Of a stretch of 37,546 nucleotides of DNA, positions 7,402 through 15,749 are shown in pieces; the first letter of the stretch is position 1, and the number at the start of each line of letters is the position of its first letter. The translations under genes and the position numbers were made by a program. A model generated the notes under the pieces. That model was not told the DNA's origin. It saw only the letters and a program-made list of their open reading frames with translations, and made no database searches. Source of the DNA: Maritimibacter sp. (lineage in GTDB: Bacteria; Pseudomonadota; Alphaproteobacteria; Rhodobacterales; Rhodobacteraceae); assembly GCA_002701395.1 (NCBI GenBank), contig NZVC01000031.1, forward strand, positions 7,387 to 44,932, in the 5' to 3' direction.

Positions 7402-8952
7402 TCAGCCCAATCCAAGCGTGGCGGCGATCCGGTCGGCTCCCATCGCGCCGATCAGCACCGACGGCGCGTTGGTGTTGCCGCTGACGATACGCGGCATGAC
7501 CGACGCGTCGGCGACCGACAGTCCTTCGACCCCGTGCACGGCCATCGTGGCGGGATCGACCACAGCCATCGGATCGGTGCCCATCTTCGCGGTGCCCACG
7601 GGGTGATAGATCGAATCCGCTGTCGCCCGCACCACGGCGTCCAGATCGGCGTCCGTCGTCTTGCCGTGGCCGGGCCGCAGTTCGTCGCCGGTGATGGCGG
7701 CAAGGGCGGGCTGGCGGCACAACTCGCGCAGAAAGCGCAGCCCTTCGCGCAGCGCGGCGACGTCGGCATCGGCGGCAAGGTAGTTCGGGTCGATCAGCGG
7801 CTTCGCCGACGGATCCGCCGAGGCCAGCCGCAGCCGTCCGCGGCTTTCCGGCTGCAACTGGGTGACGTCGATCGCGAACCCGTGGCCCCGGTCGTCGTCG
7901 GTGGCGCCGTCGAAGGCCAGCGCGTTGATGAAGTGCAACTGCGTGTCGGGCGGGCCGTCGTCCCCGCCCAGCCGCAGGAAGGCTCCGGCCTCAAGCCCCT
8001 GCTGGCGCCCGACGCCTTTCTTGGTCAGCAGCCATTGCGCGCCGACCAGCAGGTTGTTGGGAAACTTCGCGTGGTCCCACAGCGACAGGGGGCGGGTCAT
8101 GCGGTGCTTGACCTTCACCTCGAGGTGATCGTGCAGGTTCTCGCCCACGCCCGGCACGTCGGCCCGCACCGCGATGCCAAGCTCGGACAGATGATCCGCC
8201 GGGCCGATCCCCGACAGCATCAGGGTCTGCGGCGTGCCGATGGCGCCCGCCGCCAGCACGACGTGCCCGGCCTGCAAGGTTTCCTCGCTGCCCGCCGTCG
8301 CGACCCGCAAGCCCCGGATGCGCCCGACGCCGGTCAGCCCTAGCACGCGGGTGCCGGTGCGGACGGTCAGGTTCGCACGTCCCTTCGCCAGCCCGAGATA
8401 GGCCGCCGCCGCGCTGCGCCGCCGCCCGTCCTTCACATTCAGGCGGAACATGCCGAAGCCAGCCTGCCGCCCCTCGACCGCATCGAAGACGGGAAACCCC
8501 ATTTCGCCACCGGCGGCGATGAAGGCGGAATAGGGCTTTGACCCGCTGTCGGGCATCGAGGGGTCAAGCGTAGCCTTCACCTGCGCCAGCGCCGGTTCCA
8601 CCGACTGCCAGCCCCAGCCTGCGCAGCCCGCGGCCTCCCACGCGTCGTAGTCAGATGGATGCCCCTCGACATAAACCATCGCGTTGATGCCCGAGGACCC
8701 GCCCACCACCTTGCCGCGCGGCACGTATAGTTTGCGGCCGTCCATGTGCGCCTGTGGCACCGATTCATAGTGCCAGTTGAACCGGGGGTGCGAGATCGCC
8801 TTGGCGGCACCGGCGGGCATCTGCACGAAGGGGTGGCGGCCTGCGGGCCCGGCTTCGATCAGCAGGACCGTGCAGGCGGGATCGCGGGACAGGCGTTCGG
8901 CCAACGCGCACCCGGCACTGCCCGCGCCGATGACGATGACGTCGTAGCTCAC
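7402..8952 (-). CDS. GMC-family FAD oxidoreductase (choline dehydrogenase-like)
   Basis: A 516-residue glucose-methanol-choline oxidoreductase. The N-terminal dinucleotide motif is Y-D-V-I-V-I-G-A-G-S-A-G. The GMC signature V-P-R-G-K-V-V-G-G-S-S-G-I-N-A-M follows near residue 80. The second signature G-A-I-G-T-P-Q-T-L-M-L-S-G-I-G lies in the middle, and the C-terminal catalytic region contains Y-H-P-V-G-T-A-K-M-G and S-G-N-T-N-A-P. Such enzymes oxidise primary alcohols to aldehydes. Likely start is GTG 8952, overlapping the TGA of the MetX-like gene by 4 nt. It is the last gene of a three-gene minus-strand operon that diverges from tmm. It resembles BetA, but the true substrate (choline, another amino-alcohol, or an unrelated alcohol) cannot be read from sequence. 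Confidence 0.92.
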   Translation of the reverse strand: MSYDVIVIGAGSAGCALAERLSRDPACTVLLIEAGPAGRHPFVQMPAGAAKAISHPRFNWHYESVPQAHMDGRKLYVPRGKVVGGSSGINAMVYVEGHPSDYDAWEAAGCAGWGWQSVEPALAQVKATLDPSMPDSGSKPYSAFIAAGGEMGFPVFDAVEGRQAGFGMFRLNVKDGRRRSAAAAYLGLAKGRANLTVRTGTRVLGLTGVGRIRGLRVATAGSEETLQAGHVVLAAGAIGTPQTLMLSGIGPADHLSELGIAVRADVPGVGENLHDHLEVKVKHRMTRPLSLWDHAKFPNNLLVGAQWLLTKKGVGRQQGLEAGAFLRLGGDDGPPDTQLHFINALAFDGATDDDRGHGFAIDVTQLQPESRGRLRLASADPSAKPLIDPNYLAADADVAALREGLRFLRELCRQPALAAITGDELRPGHGKTTDADLDAVVRATADSIYHPVGTAKMGTDPMAVVDPATMAVHGVEGLSVADASVMPRIVSGNTNAPSVLIGAMGADRIAATLGLG

Positions 8953-9956
8953 GCCAGAAGCTCTTTCAGCGCGGCATCGACGAAGGCCGTATCCTCGGCC
9001 GCCTTGCCGCCGCCGGCATAGTGGCCCCAGACCGACTCGATCACGCGCAGTTCCGCATTGGGCATCTGCGCGACCTCGGCGGCGTTGTCTTCGGGCGGGA
9101 AGTAGAAGTCGGTGCGCCCCGGCATGATGATCGCCTTCGCCGTGATCGCCCCCAGCGCCGCCGCGCGGTCGCCGTTGTAGATCGGATTGTCCGAAATATC
9201 GCAGGCCTGCCACGTCGCGATCAGCGACAGCATGTCGTTGGCGTCGCGCGGGAAATACGCGCCGTCCCACGCGCGCTTCAGATAATCCTCCAGCGACGAG
9301 AACCCCAGTTCGCGCCACATCTCGCGGCGATACCATTCCTGGCTAAGCGCCCAGCCCGCCCAGACCCGGCCCTGCGCGGTGAAGCCGCGCCACGGCTGTT
9401 CCTTGTAATATCCGTTCATCCACGCCGGATCGGTGATCAGCGCGTATTTCACGCCTTCAAGAAAGACGTGGGTGTGCGGCGCAGTGATCGCCTGACCACA
9501 GAAGCACGACATGGCGCGAACCCGGTCGGGGAAGATCGCGGCCCAGTGATAGGATTGCTGCCCGCCCATCGACCAGCCGCAGACCAGCCGGATCTGTTCG
9601 ATCCCCCACAGGTCTTTCAGCATCCGTTCTTGCAGGATGACGTTGTCGTAATGCGTGACCAGCGGAAAGTCCGGGCCGCCCAGCGGGGCGGGGGTGTTCG
9701 ACGGCGACGACGAGGCGCCGTTGCCCAGCGTGTTCGGAACGATGATGAAGTATTTCGCCGGGTCCAGCGCCATGCCTTCGCCGATCAGCGGCGGCTGCTC
9801 GTTGTGGGTCCCGGCGTAGCGCGTGGGATAGACGATCACGTTGTCCTTGGCCGCGTTCAGTTCGCCATAGGTGACATAGGCGATCTTGGCGTCCGGCAGG
9901 GTCAGGCCGGATTGCAGGACGAAATCGCCCGCGTTGTAGATCTTGGCGTCGGTCAT
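8949..9956 (-). CDS. Alpha/beta-fold hydrolase of the MetX (homoserine acetyltransferase) family
   Basis: A 335-residue alpha/beta hydrolase. The nucleophile elbow is G-W-S129-M-G-G; the other triad members are probably D283 in G-R-T-D-F-Y and H312 in W-G-H-Y-A-G-G-G. The N-terminal half (I-A-Y-V-T-Y-G-E-L-N, then N-V-I-V-Y-P-T) is typical of the homoserine O-acetyltransferase family. Many members beside catabolic genes are hydrolases and not methionine enzymes. It sits between a glutamine amidotransferase and a GMC oxidoreductase, with 4-nt overlaps on both sides, and no other methionine gene is nearby. I therefore infer a hydrolase or acyl-transfer role in a catabolic pathway and do not call it metX. 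ATG 9956 is chosen because it overlaps the upstream stop as ATGA. Confidence 0.85.
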   Translation of the reverse strand: MTDAKIYNAGDFVLQSGLTLPDAKIAYVTYGELNAAKDNVIVYPTRYAGTHNEQPPLIGEGMALDPAKYFIIVPNTLGNGASSSPSNTPAPLGGPDFPLVTHYDNVILQERMLKDLWGIEQIRLVCGWSMGGQQSYHWAAIFPDRVRAMSCFCGQAITAPHTHVFLEGVKYALITDPAWMNGYYKEQPWRGFTAQGRVWAGWALSQEWYRREMWRELGFSSLEDYLKRAWDGAYFPRDANDMLSLIATWQACDISDNPIYNGDRAAALGAITAKAIIMPGRTDFYFPPEDNAAEVAQMPNAELRVIESVWGHYAGGGKAAEDTAFVDAALKELLA

Positions 9957-10675
9957 GCGGGCACCTCGCTGGGGATGCCGACCTGACGGCACCAGTTATC
10001 GAACAGGGTCCGGGCGTTGCGCTGCAGGTCCGGGAAGTGGCGGGCGACATCGTCGGTCAGGCGGTCGGCCCCGTCCGGGCCCAGCCGGTCGGCAAGCACC
10101 ACGGCGGCGGCGGGGATCGCCGCCCAGTCGGCCACGACATCGGGCCCGACCTCGGGGTGGCTTTGCATCGAGAAGGCGCGTGGTCCGTACTGGATGGCGT
10201 GAACCGCGCAGTCTTCGGACGTCGCCACGCAGGTCGCGCCCGGGGGCAGGGCGGTCACCTCGACCCCGTGCCAGATCAGCACCGGGAAGGTTGGCGGCAT
10301 GTCGGCAAGGAACGGCGAGGGTGCCGAGATGGTAACGCCCAGCACGCCGATCTCTGCCCCGCCCTTCGCGCAGGCGCCGCCCAGAGATTCGGCCATCAAC
10401 TGGTGGCCAAGGCAGATACCGAAGGCGGCGAGACCGCGATGCTGCACCGCTTCGCGGATGTACCGCTTTTCGTCGATCAGCCACGGATGGATGTCTTCCT
10501 CAAACACGTCCATCGCGCCGCCGAGTATCCAAAGCGCGTCCACATCGTCCAGCGGCGGCAGGCTGTCGCGGCCCAGCAGCACGACTGTCATGCGGTGGCC
10601 TGCATCGGCGATCATCGGGGCGAACAACGCCAGATGCGCCGTCGGTTCATGCTGAAGAACGACGAAATGTGCCAA
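9953..10675 (-). CDS. Class I glutamine amidotransferase-like protein
   Basis: A stand-alone class I (triad) glutamine amidotransferase domain of about 240 residues. The nucleophile is C88 in G-I-C-L-G-H-Q-L, and the His/Glu pair is H173 and E175 in Q-S-H-P-E-V-G. It resembles GMP-synthase-like amidotransferases (COG0518), which hydrolyse glutamine or gamma-glutamyl amides. The start is uncertain: there is no ATG near the domain, and TTG 10675 lies 4 bases after GAGGGG and gives a natural N-terminus (A-H-F-V-V-L-Q-H-E). Upstream in-frame codons would add an unlike, Arg-rich extension. It is the first gene of a three-gene operon divergent from tmm. A role as a gamma-glutamyl hydrolase would fit the gamma-glutamyl chemistry in this region but is unproven. 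Confidence 0.8.
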   Translation of the reverse strand: MAHFVVLQHEPTAHLALFAPMIADAGHRMTVVLLGRDSLPPLDDVDALWILGGAMDVFEEDIHPWLIDEKRYIREAVQHRGLAAFGICLGHQLMAESLGGACAKGGAEIGVLGVTISAPSPFLADMPPTFPVLIWHGVEVTALPPGATCVATSEDCAVHAIQYGPRAFSMQSHPEVGPDVVADWAAIPAAAVVLADRLGPDGADRLTDDVARHFPDLQRNARTLFDNWCRQVGIPSEVPA

Positions 10676-10758
10676 TCTGCCCCTCGATCGTGCTGCTGCC
10701 CGACTCTTGGGCAGCTTTTTTGCGTGTACCGGAAAACTTCCACTCAAAACTGGCCGCC

Positions 10759-10775
10759 GCAAGAATTTTTCTTGC
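10759..10775. promoter_or_regulatory. Perfect inverted repeat upstream of tmm
   Basis: GCAAGAATTTTTCTTGC has perfect 7-bp arms around TTT. It lies in the AT-rich gap (10676-10832) between the divergent amidotransferase operon and tmm, about 60 bp before the tmm start. It is overlapped by the sequence TTTCTTGCCTGACAGTGAAA, whose TTTC...GAAA ends recall the TTTC-N7-GAAA sites elsewhere in the window but with longer spacing. A binding site for a regulator of tmm is likely; which one is not known. Confidence 0.45.
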
Positions 10776-10832
10776 CTGACAGTGAAAATTTTCGAGCATG
10801 AGGAAAACATGGGCCAACAGGGAATTTATGCC

Positions 10833-12188
10833 ATGCGGATATGCGTGATCGGAGCAGGACCGTCCGGGCTTGCACAGCTACGGGCGTTTCAGTCGGCGAA
10901 GATGAAGGGCAAGGAGATCCCCGAGATCATCTGCTACGAGAAGCAGGCCGACTGGGGCGGATTGTGGCGGTACGACTGGCGCACCGGCGTCGACGAATAC
11001 GGCAACCCCTGCCACGGTTCTATGTATCGCTATTTGTGGTCGAACGGCCCGAAGGAAGGGTTGGAGTTCGCCGACTATTCCTTCGATGAACATTTCGGCA
11101 AGCCGATCGCCAGCTATCCGCCGCGCGCCGTGCTGTTCGATTATATCGAGGGTCGCGTGAAGGCGGCGGGCGTCCGCGACTGGATTCAGTTCTCGACCGT
11201 CGTGCGGGACGTAAGCTTTGACGATGCGACGGGTCTGTTCACGGTTGTCGCCCGAAATTGCGAGACCGACACCGAAACCCGCGAGACCTTCGATCACGTC
11301 ATCGTCGCGACCGGGCATTTCTCGGTCCCCAACGTGCCGTATTATCCCGGGTTCGAAAGCTTCAACGGACGTGTGCTGCACGCCCATGACTTCCGCGACG
11401 CGCGCGAGTTCGAGGGCAAGGACATCCTGATCCTCGGCACCTCGTACTCGGCCGAGGACATCGGGTCGCAATGCTGGAAGTACGGCGCGAAGTCGATCAC
11501 GGTCGCCCACCGGACGGCACCGATGGGCTTTGACTGGCCCGAGAACTGGCAAGAGGTTCCGGCGCTTGTGAAGGTCGAGGGCAAGACCGCCTTCTTCAAG
11601 GACGGCACCAGCAAAGAGGTCGACGCGATCATCCTGTGCACCGGCTACAAGCACCACTTCCCGTTCCTGCCCGACGACCTGCGGCTGAAGACGGCGAACC
11701 GGCTTGCGGCAAGCGACCTGTACAAGGGCGTCGTCTGGGTCAAGAATCCGAAGCTGTTCTATCTGGGCATGCAGGACCAGTGGTTCACCTTCAACATGTT
11801 CGACGCGCAGGCGTGGTGGGTGCGGGACTGTATCATGGGCAAGATCGCCCTGCCGGACGCCACCGCGATGGAGGCCGACTGGAAACAGCGTCAGGCGGAC
11901 GAGGATGCCGTGGCCGACGACTATGGCGCCATCGTGTACCAAGGCGACTACGTGAAAGAGCTGATCGCCGAGACGGATTATCCGTCGTTCAACGTGGATG
12001 GTGCGAACGAGGCGTTCTTCCAGTGGAAGAAGCACAAGAAGAAGGGGATCATGACCTTCCGCAACCACGGCTATGTCTCGCCCCTGACCGGCACGATGGC
12101 GCCGCCGCACCACACGCCGTGGAAGGACGCGCTGGACGACTCGCTGGAAAGCTACCTGACCGCACCGGAACCGGTTCCGGGCGAATAG
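10833..12188 (+). CDS. tmm: Trimethylamine monooxygenase
   Basis: A 451-residue cytoplasmic class B flavin monooxygenase that oxidises trimethylamine to trimethylamine N-oxide with NADPH and O2. Visible: FAD motif G-A-G-P-S-G at about residues 7-12; the FMO signature [11 protein letters not shown] from residue 177; and the NADPH site G-T-S-Y-S-A-E-D near 202-209, with the Tyr that bacterial Tmm proteins have there. The stretch [13 protein letters not shown] is typical of Tmm as distinct from other FMOs. Length fits characterised Tmm enzymes. Two ATGs are possible: 10833 (Tmm-like N-terminus M-R-I-C-V-I-G-A-G) and 10809, which follows AGGA closely and adds 8 residues. tdm begins 1 nt after its stop, so the two are co-transcribed. 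Confidence 0.95.
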   Translation: MRICVIGAGPSGLAQLRAFQSAKMKGKEIPEIICYEKQADWGGLWRYDWRTGVDEYGNPCHGSMYRYLWSNGPKEGLEFADYSFDEHFGKPIASYPPRAVLFDYIEGRVKAAGVRDWIQFSTVVRDVSFDDATGLFTVVARNCETDTETRETFDHVIVATGHFSVPNVPYYPGFESFNGRVLHAHDFRDAREFEGKDILILGTSYSAEDIGSQCWKYGAKSITVAHRTAPMGFDWPENWQEVPALVKVEGKTAFFKDGTSKEVDAIILCTGYKHHFPFLPDDLRLKTANRLAASDLYKGVVWVKNPKLFYLGMQDQWFTFNMFDAQAWWVRDCIMGKIALPDATAMEADWKQRQADEDAVADDYGAIVYQGDYVKELIAETDYPSFNVDGANEAFFQWKKHKKKGIMTFRNHGYVSPLTGTMAPPHHTPWKDALDDSLESYLTAPEPVPGE

Positions 12189-12189
12189 C

Positions 12190-14538
12190 ATGGGGCTGGA
12201 GACGCCTTTTGCGCGGTCGGGCGTCGTCGCGCCCGGCCTGCCGGTTCTGCCGCCGGGGGTCGAACGGCTTCCGGTGCCGGGCGGTGGCAGCCGCGCGGTC
12301 GAGATCCGGGCAGGCGACGAGATCACGCTGGTCGACCGCGAGGGTGGGCAGCGCGCCGAAGTCGTGGCCTTCCGCCCCGATGGGCGCTGTGACGCAGGGC
12401 TGATCGGCAAGGCGGCGGATTGGGTGCCGGACGGGCTGCGCCGGTCGCTGGACAGCCGGTCGGGCCGGGTGGTGCGGCGCGCGCTGGAACGGGCGGGGTT
12501 CGATCTGGGGCAGGCGCTGGGCGTCGCCGCTTTCGGGCCCGAGAGCCCCCCGAACGACAGCGTGACATGGGTCGCGGCAGGGGACGGGCTGCTGATCGTC
12601 GCGGCCCCTGGCGGGCCGATGTCGCCGGAAGACAACGACACCCCGACCGACATCCTGCTGTACCTGCGCCGCGCCGACACGGGCGAGGCGCGAACGCGCC
12701 ATGCGCCGCCCGATCCGCTGGCGGACCCGGTGCTGGACGTGAACATCCAGCCGGGCGAGGCGCATGTCTACGAGGTGCCGGCGGGGACGTGGATTCAGAT
12801 CCTCGACGTGCAGGGACGCGAATGCTCGGACTTTCAGGCGTTCTCGAAACGCGCGCTGGACGCCGGGACCGACCGCGAGATCGACCCGACCGCGACCCGG
12901 TCGATGACCGGCACCGCCTATCCGCTTCCGGGTCTGCATTCGAAGTTCTGGACCGTGGATTTCGAGCCGCTGGTCGAGGTGGTGCAGGATACTGTCGGTC
13001 GTCACGACACCTTCGGGCTGGCCTGCACCTCGCGGTATTACGAGGACATGGGATATTTCGGGCACCACAACTGCACCGACAACATCAACGCGGGGCTTGC
13101 GGCCTACGGCGTCCGGCCGCGCGCCGGGTGGCCTGCGATCAACTTCTTCTTCAACACGATGATCGATGCGGACCACGGGATCGTCGGTGACGAGCCTTGG
13201 TCGCGGCCGGGCGACTACGTGATGGTGCGGGCGCTGGCCGATCTTGTCTGCGTCTCGACCGCCTGTCCCGACGACATAGACCCGGCCAACGGCTGGAACC
13301 CGACCGACATCCAGCTGCGCACGTACCGCCCCGAGGAAAGCTTCCAGCGGGCCATCGGATGGCGCAAGCGACCAGAGGACGATGTGGAAATGACCAAGGA
13401 AACCGGGTTTCACGACTGCTTCGCGCAGCACACCCGTGATTTCGTGGAATACCAAGGCTACTGGCTGGCGAATGCCACGCGGGCGGGCTGGCAGGACGAA
13501 TACTGGGCCTGCCGCGAGAAGGCCGCGATCATGGATCTGTCGCCCCTGCGCAAGTACGAGGTGACCGGCCCCGACGCCGAGGCGTTGCTGCAGGCCTGCG
13601 TGACCCGCAACATCGCGAAGCTCGCGGTTGGGCAGGTGGTCTATACCGCCGTGTGCGCCGACCACGGCGGGATGATCGACGACGGCACCGTGTTCCGCAT
13701 GTCCGACCATGCCTTCCGCTGGATCGGTGGCACGGACGACAGCGGGTTGTTCCTGCGCGAACGTGCGGCGGCGCTGGGGTTGAACGCGCATGTCCGCACC
13801 TCGACCGACCAGCTGTGCAACGTCGCGGTGCAGGGGCGCCTGAGCCGCGAGATCCTGTCCGAGGTGTTCTGGACCCCGCCCGCGCGGCCAACGGTCGACG
13901 AACTGGGCTGGTTCCGTTTCACCATCGCGCGGATCGGCGGGTTTGACGGGATGCCAGTGATGATCAGCCGGACCGGCTATACCGGCGAACTGGGCTATGA
14001 GGTGTTCTGCCACCCGAAAGACGCCCGCGCGGTCTGGGATGCGATCTGGGCGGTGGGCGCGCCGAAGGGGATGCTGCCTTTGGGCCTTGCCGCGCTGGAT
14101 GTGCTCCGGGTCGAGGCGGGGCTGGCCTTCGCGGGCCACGAGTTCGACGACCAGACCGACCCGTTCGAGGCGGGCATCGGCTTTACCGTGCCGCTCAAGT
14201 CCAAGCAGGACGACTTTGCCGGCCGCGCCGCGCTGGAATCGCGCAAGGCCAGCCCGCAGCGGCGGCTGGTGGGGCTTGTGCTGGAGGGACGCGAGGTGCC
14301 GTCGCACGGCGACTGCGTCCGCGCGGGCCGGGTGCAGGTCGGGGTCGTCACCTCGGCGGTGTGGTCGCCTGTGCTGAACCGGGTGATCGCGCTGGCGCGG
14401 GTAAACCTGCCGCATGGCGAAATGGACGAGGTGCTAGAGATCGGTCGTCTGGACGGCCATCAGAAGCGGCTGCCCGCGACGGTGGTCCCGTTCCCGCATT
14501 TCGACCCGACCAAAAGCCGGGCCAAGGGCCTTTACTGA
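12190..14538 (+). CDS. tdm: Trimethylamine-N-oxide demethylase (DUF1989-GcvT fusion)
   Basis: A 782-residue two-part enzyme that cleaves TMAO to dimethylamine and formaldehyde. The N-terminal half carries a DUF1989 (urea carboxylase-associated) domain, with A-C-T-S-R-Y-Y, H-H-N-C-T-D-N and C-V-S-T-A-C-P upstream of the hallmark N-P-T-D near residue 370; these cysteines are plausible zinc ligands. Residues 1-165 look like a divergent copy of the start of the same fold. From about 430 to the end is a GcvT/aminomethyltransferase-type folate-binding module (R-T-G-Y-T-G-E-L-G-Y-E-V-F, then R-V-E-A-G-L-A-F-A-G), which in Tdm traps formaldehyde as methylene-THF. This architecture and the position right after tmm match known Tdm. 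The gene converges on the TRIC-type gene with only 19 bp between. Confidence 0.93.
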   Translation: MGLETPFARSGVVAPGLPVLPPGVERLPVPGGGSRAVEIRAGDEITLVDREGGQRAEVVAFRPDGRCDAGLIGKAADWVPDGLRRSLDSRSGRVVRRALERAGFDLGQALGVAAFGPESPPNDSVTWVAAGDGLLIVAAPGGPMSPEDNDTPTDILLYLRRADTGEARTRHAPPDPLADPVLDVNIQPGEAHVYEVPAGTWIQILDVQGRECSDFQAFSKRALDAGTDREIDPTATRSMTGTAYPLPGLHSKFWTVDFEPLVEVVQDTVGRHDTFGLACTSRYYEDMGYFGHHNCTDNINAGLAAYGVRPRAGWPAINFFFNTMIDADHGIVGDEPWSRPGDYVMVRALADLVCVSTACPDDIDPANGWNPTDIQLRTYRPEESFQRAIGWRKRPEDDVEMTKETGFHDCFAQHTRDFVEYQGYWLANATRAGWQDEYWACREKAAIMDLSPLRKYEVTGPDAEALLQACVTRNIAKLAVGQVVYTAVCADHGGMIDDGTVFRMSDHAFRWIGGTDDSGLFLRERAAALGLNAHVRTSTDQLCNVAVQGRLSREILSEVFWTPPARPTVDELGWFRFTIARIGGFDGMPVMISRTGYTGELGYEVFCHPKDARAVWDAIWAVGAPKGMLPLGLAALDVLRVEAGLAFAGHEFDDQTDPFEAGIGFTVPLKSKQDDFAGRAALESRKASPQRRLVGLVLEGREVPSHGDCVRAGRVQVGVVTSAVWSPVLNRVIALARVNLPHGEMDEVLEIGRLDGHQKRLPATVVPFPHFDPTKSRAKGLY

Positions 14539-14557
14539 CCCGGCAGCGCCGTGGAGG

Positions 14558-15175
14558 TCAGCCCCACGGTGCGCGGGGAAGCCGCCAGCCGAACCGGACG
14601 CTGGCCAGCCGTAGCGCCAACGCCAGCAGGGCCGCGACGACCGTCGCCGGGATGGCGGGCATGCCGGACCGCAGCGCGACCGCATAGGTCAGCGCCCCCG
14701 CCAGCGCGGCAAGGGCATAGACCTCTTCATGCAGCACGCGAGGCACCTCGGCGGCCAGCATATCGCGCAACATGCCGCCGCCGACCGCCGTCATCACGCC
14801 CAGCAGCACCGCGCCCGGGATCGCCAGGCCGAATTCCAGCGCCTTGTGGCATCCCGCGACGCAGAACACGCCCAGCCCCAGCGCATCCAGCACCATAACC
14901 GGGCGGCGCAGGCGGTTGATCACCGGGCCAAGGAAGAACACGCACAGCCCCGCCCCGGCGGCAACGCCCAGCGGAGTCAGCGTGCGCAGCGCGGCGGGCG
15001 GCGTATCGCCCAGCAGGATGTCGCGGACCATGCCGCCAGCCACGCCCGTCGCGACGGCCAGCACAACGATGCCGAACAGGTCCAGCTTGCGGCGCACCGC
15101 GACAAGCGCGCCGCTTAGCCCGAAGGCGAAGGTGCCAAGCACGTCCAGCGTGGCGATCAGCAGGGTGGCGGTCAT
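14558..15175 (-). CDS. TRIC/UPF0126-family membrane protein
   Basis: A 205-residue inner-membrane protein with about seven hydrophobic helices arranged as two similar halves. Each half has a glycine-rich turn followed by Arg-Asp: G-V-A-G-G-M-V-R-D-I-L-L-G-D and A-V-G-G-G-M-L-R-D-M-L-A. This is the signature of the UPF0126 family, prokaryotic relatives of trimeric intracellular cation channels; some members have been linked to glycine or cation movement. It begins at ATG 15175 and is alone on the minus strand between tdm and the copper genes. No functional link with methylamine use can be shown from sequence. Confidence 0.88.
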   Translation of the reverse strand: MTATLLIATLDVLGTFAFGLSGALVAVRRKLDLFGIVVLAVATGVAGGMVRDILLGDTPPAALRTLTPLGVAAGAGLCVFFLGPVINRLRRPVMVLDALGLGVFCVAGCHKALEFGLAIPGAVLLGVMTAVGGGMLRDMLAAEVPRVLHEEVYALAALAGALTYAVALRSGMPAIPATVVAALLALALRLASVRFGWRLPRAPWG

Positions 15176-15309
15176 CGTTGCGGTCTCCGGTTGGCTGCCG
15201 TGCAGCCTAGCGGGCGCGCGGGGCGATGCACAGATGCCGGTGGACCCGACGGGTGATGTGACAATCTCTCTCTTTCGTTCGACCGTTGGTTCGCGATAGA
15301 GATCGCCGC

Positions 15310-15666
15310 ATGACCAGATCCTGGCCTCATATCCTGTTCGGGCTGCTGTTGGCTGTCACGCTTGTCGTGTCGGGCGCGCTGTCAGCGCGGCAGATGGGGC
15401 CGGACCGCGACAAGATGATGGCGGAAGCCTCGCTTGCGGCGCTGGGCGGAAGCCTTGCGGATCTGTGCCAGACCGATGGCGGCCCGGCGCATGTCCACGA
15501 CTGCCCGTTCTGCCACAAGCTGCCAGAGGCACAGAGCATGGCGTTCACGCCTGCGGCCTCGCGGGTGGTGCATCGCTTCGTTGCCGACCTGTCGCCCGAT
15601 CTTGTCACCGGCCCGCAGACGCACGGGTTGCACAGAACGGCGCGCGCTCCTCCACGCACGGCCTGA
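15310..15666 (+). CDS. Small DUF2946-like exported protein, copper context
   Basis: A 118-residue protein with a hydrophobic N-terminal segment (about residues 5-25) that looks like a signal peptide or anchor. It is followed by a Cys/His patch, D-L-C-Q near residue 57 and H-V-H-D-C-P-F-C-H near 66-74. The C-P-x-C pattern and size resemble DUF2946 proteins, found beside copper handling genes. ATG 15310 is chosen over an upstream in-frame ATG at 15286 that would put charged residues before the signal. It leads a plus-strand group with a YcnI-PCuAC fusion and a SCO protein, so a role in periplasmic copper binding is likely but unproven. Confidence 0.7.
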   Translation: MTRSWPHILFGLLLAVTLVVSGALSARQMGPDRDKMMAEASLAALGGSLADLCQTDGGPAHVHDCPFCHKLPEAQSMAFTPAASRVVHRFVADLSPDLVTGPQTHGLHRTARAPPRTA

Positions 15667-15749
15667 GATCCCCCTCGTTTTGGCCCGCCATCGTGCGGGC
15701 GGTGATCAATGGCAGACCGGCACAGCCGGCTGCGACCCTTGGAGCGACC

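Noticed and set aside
8949..9956. The MetX-like gene as a true methionine biosynthesis gene
   Set aside because: No methionine gene is adjacent, and it is coupled to an amidotransferase and a GMC oxidoreductase, so metX would overstate the evidence.
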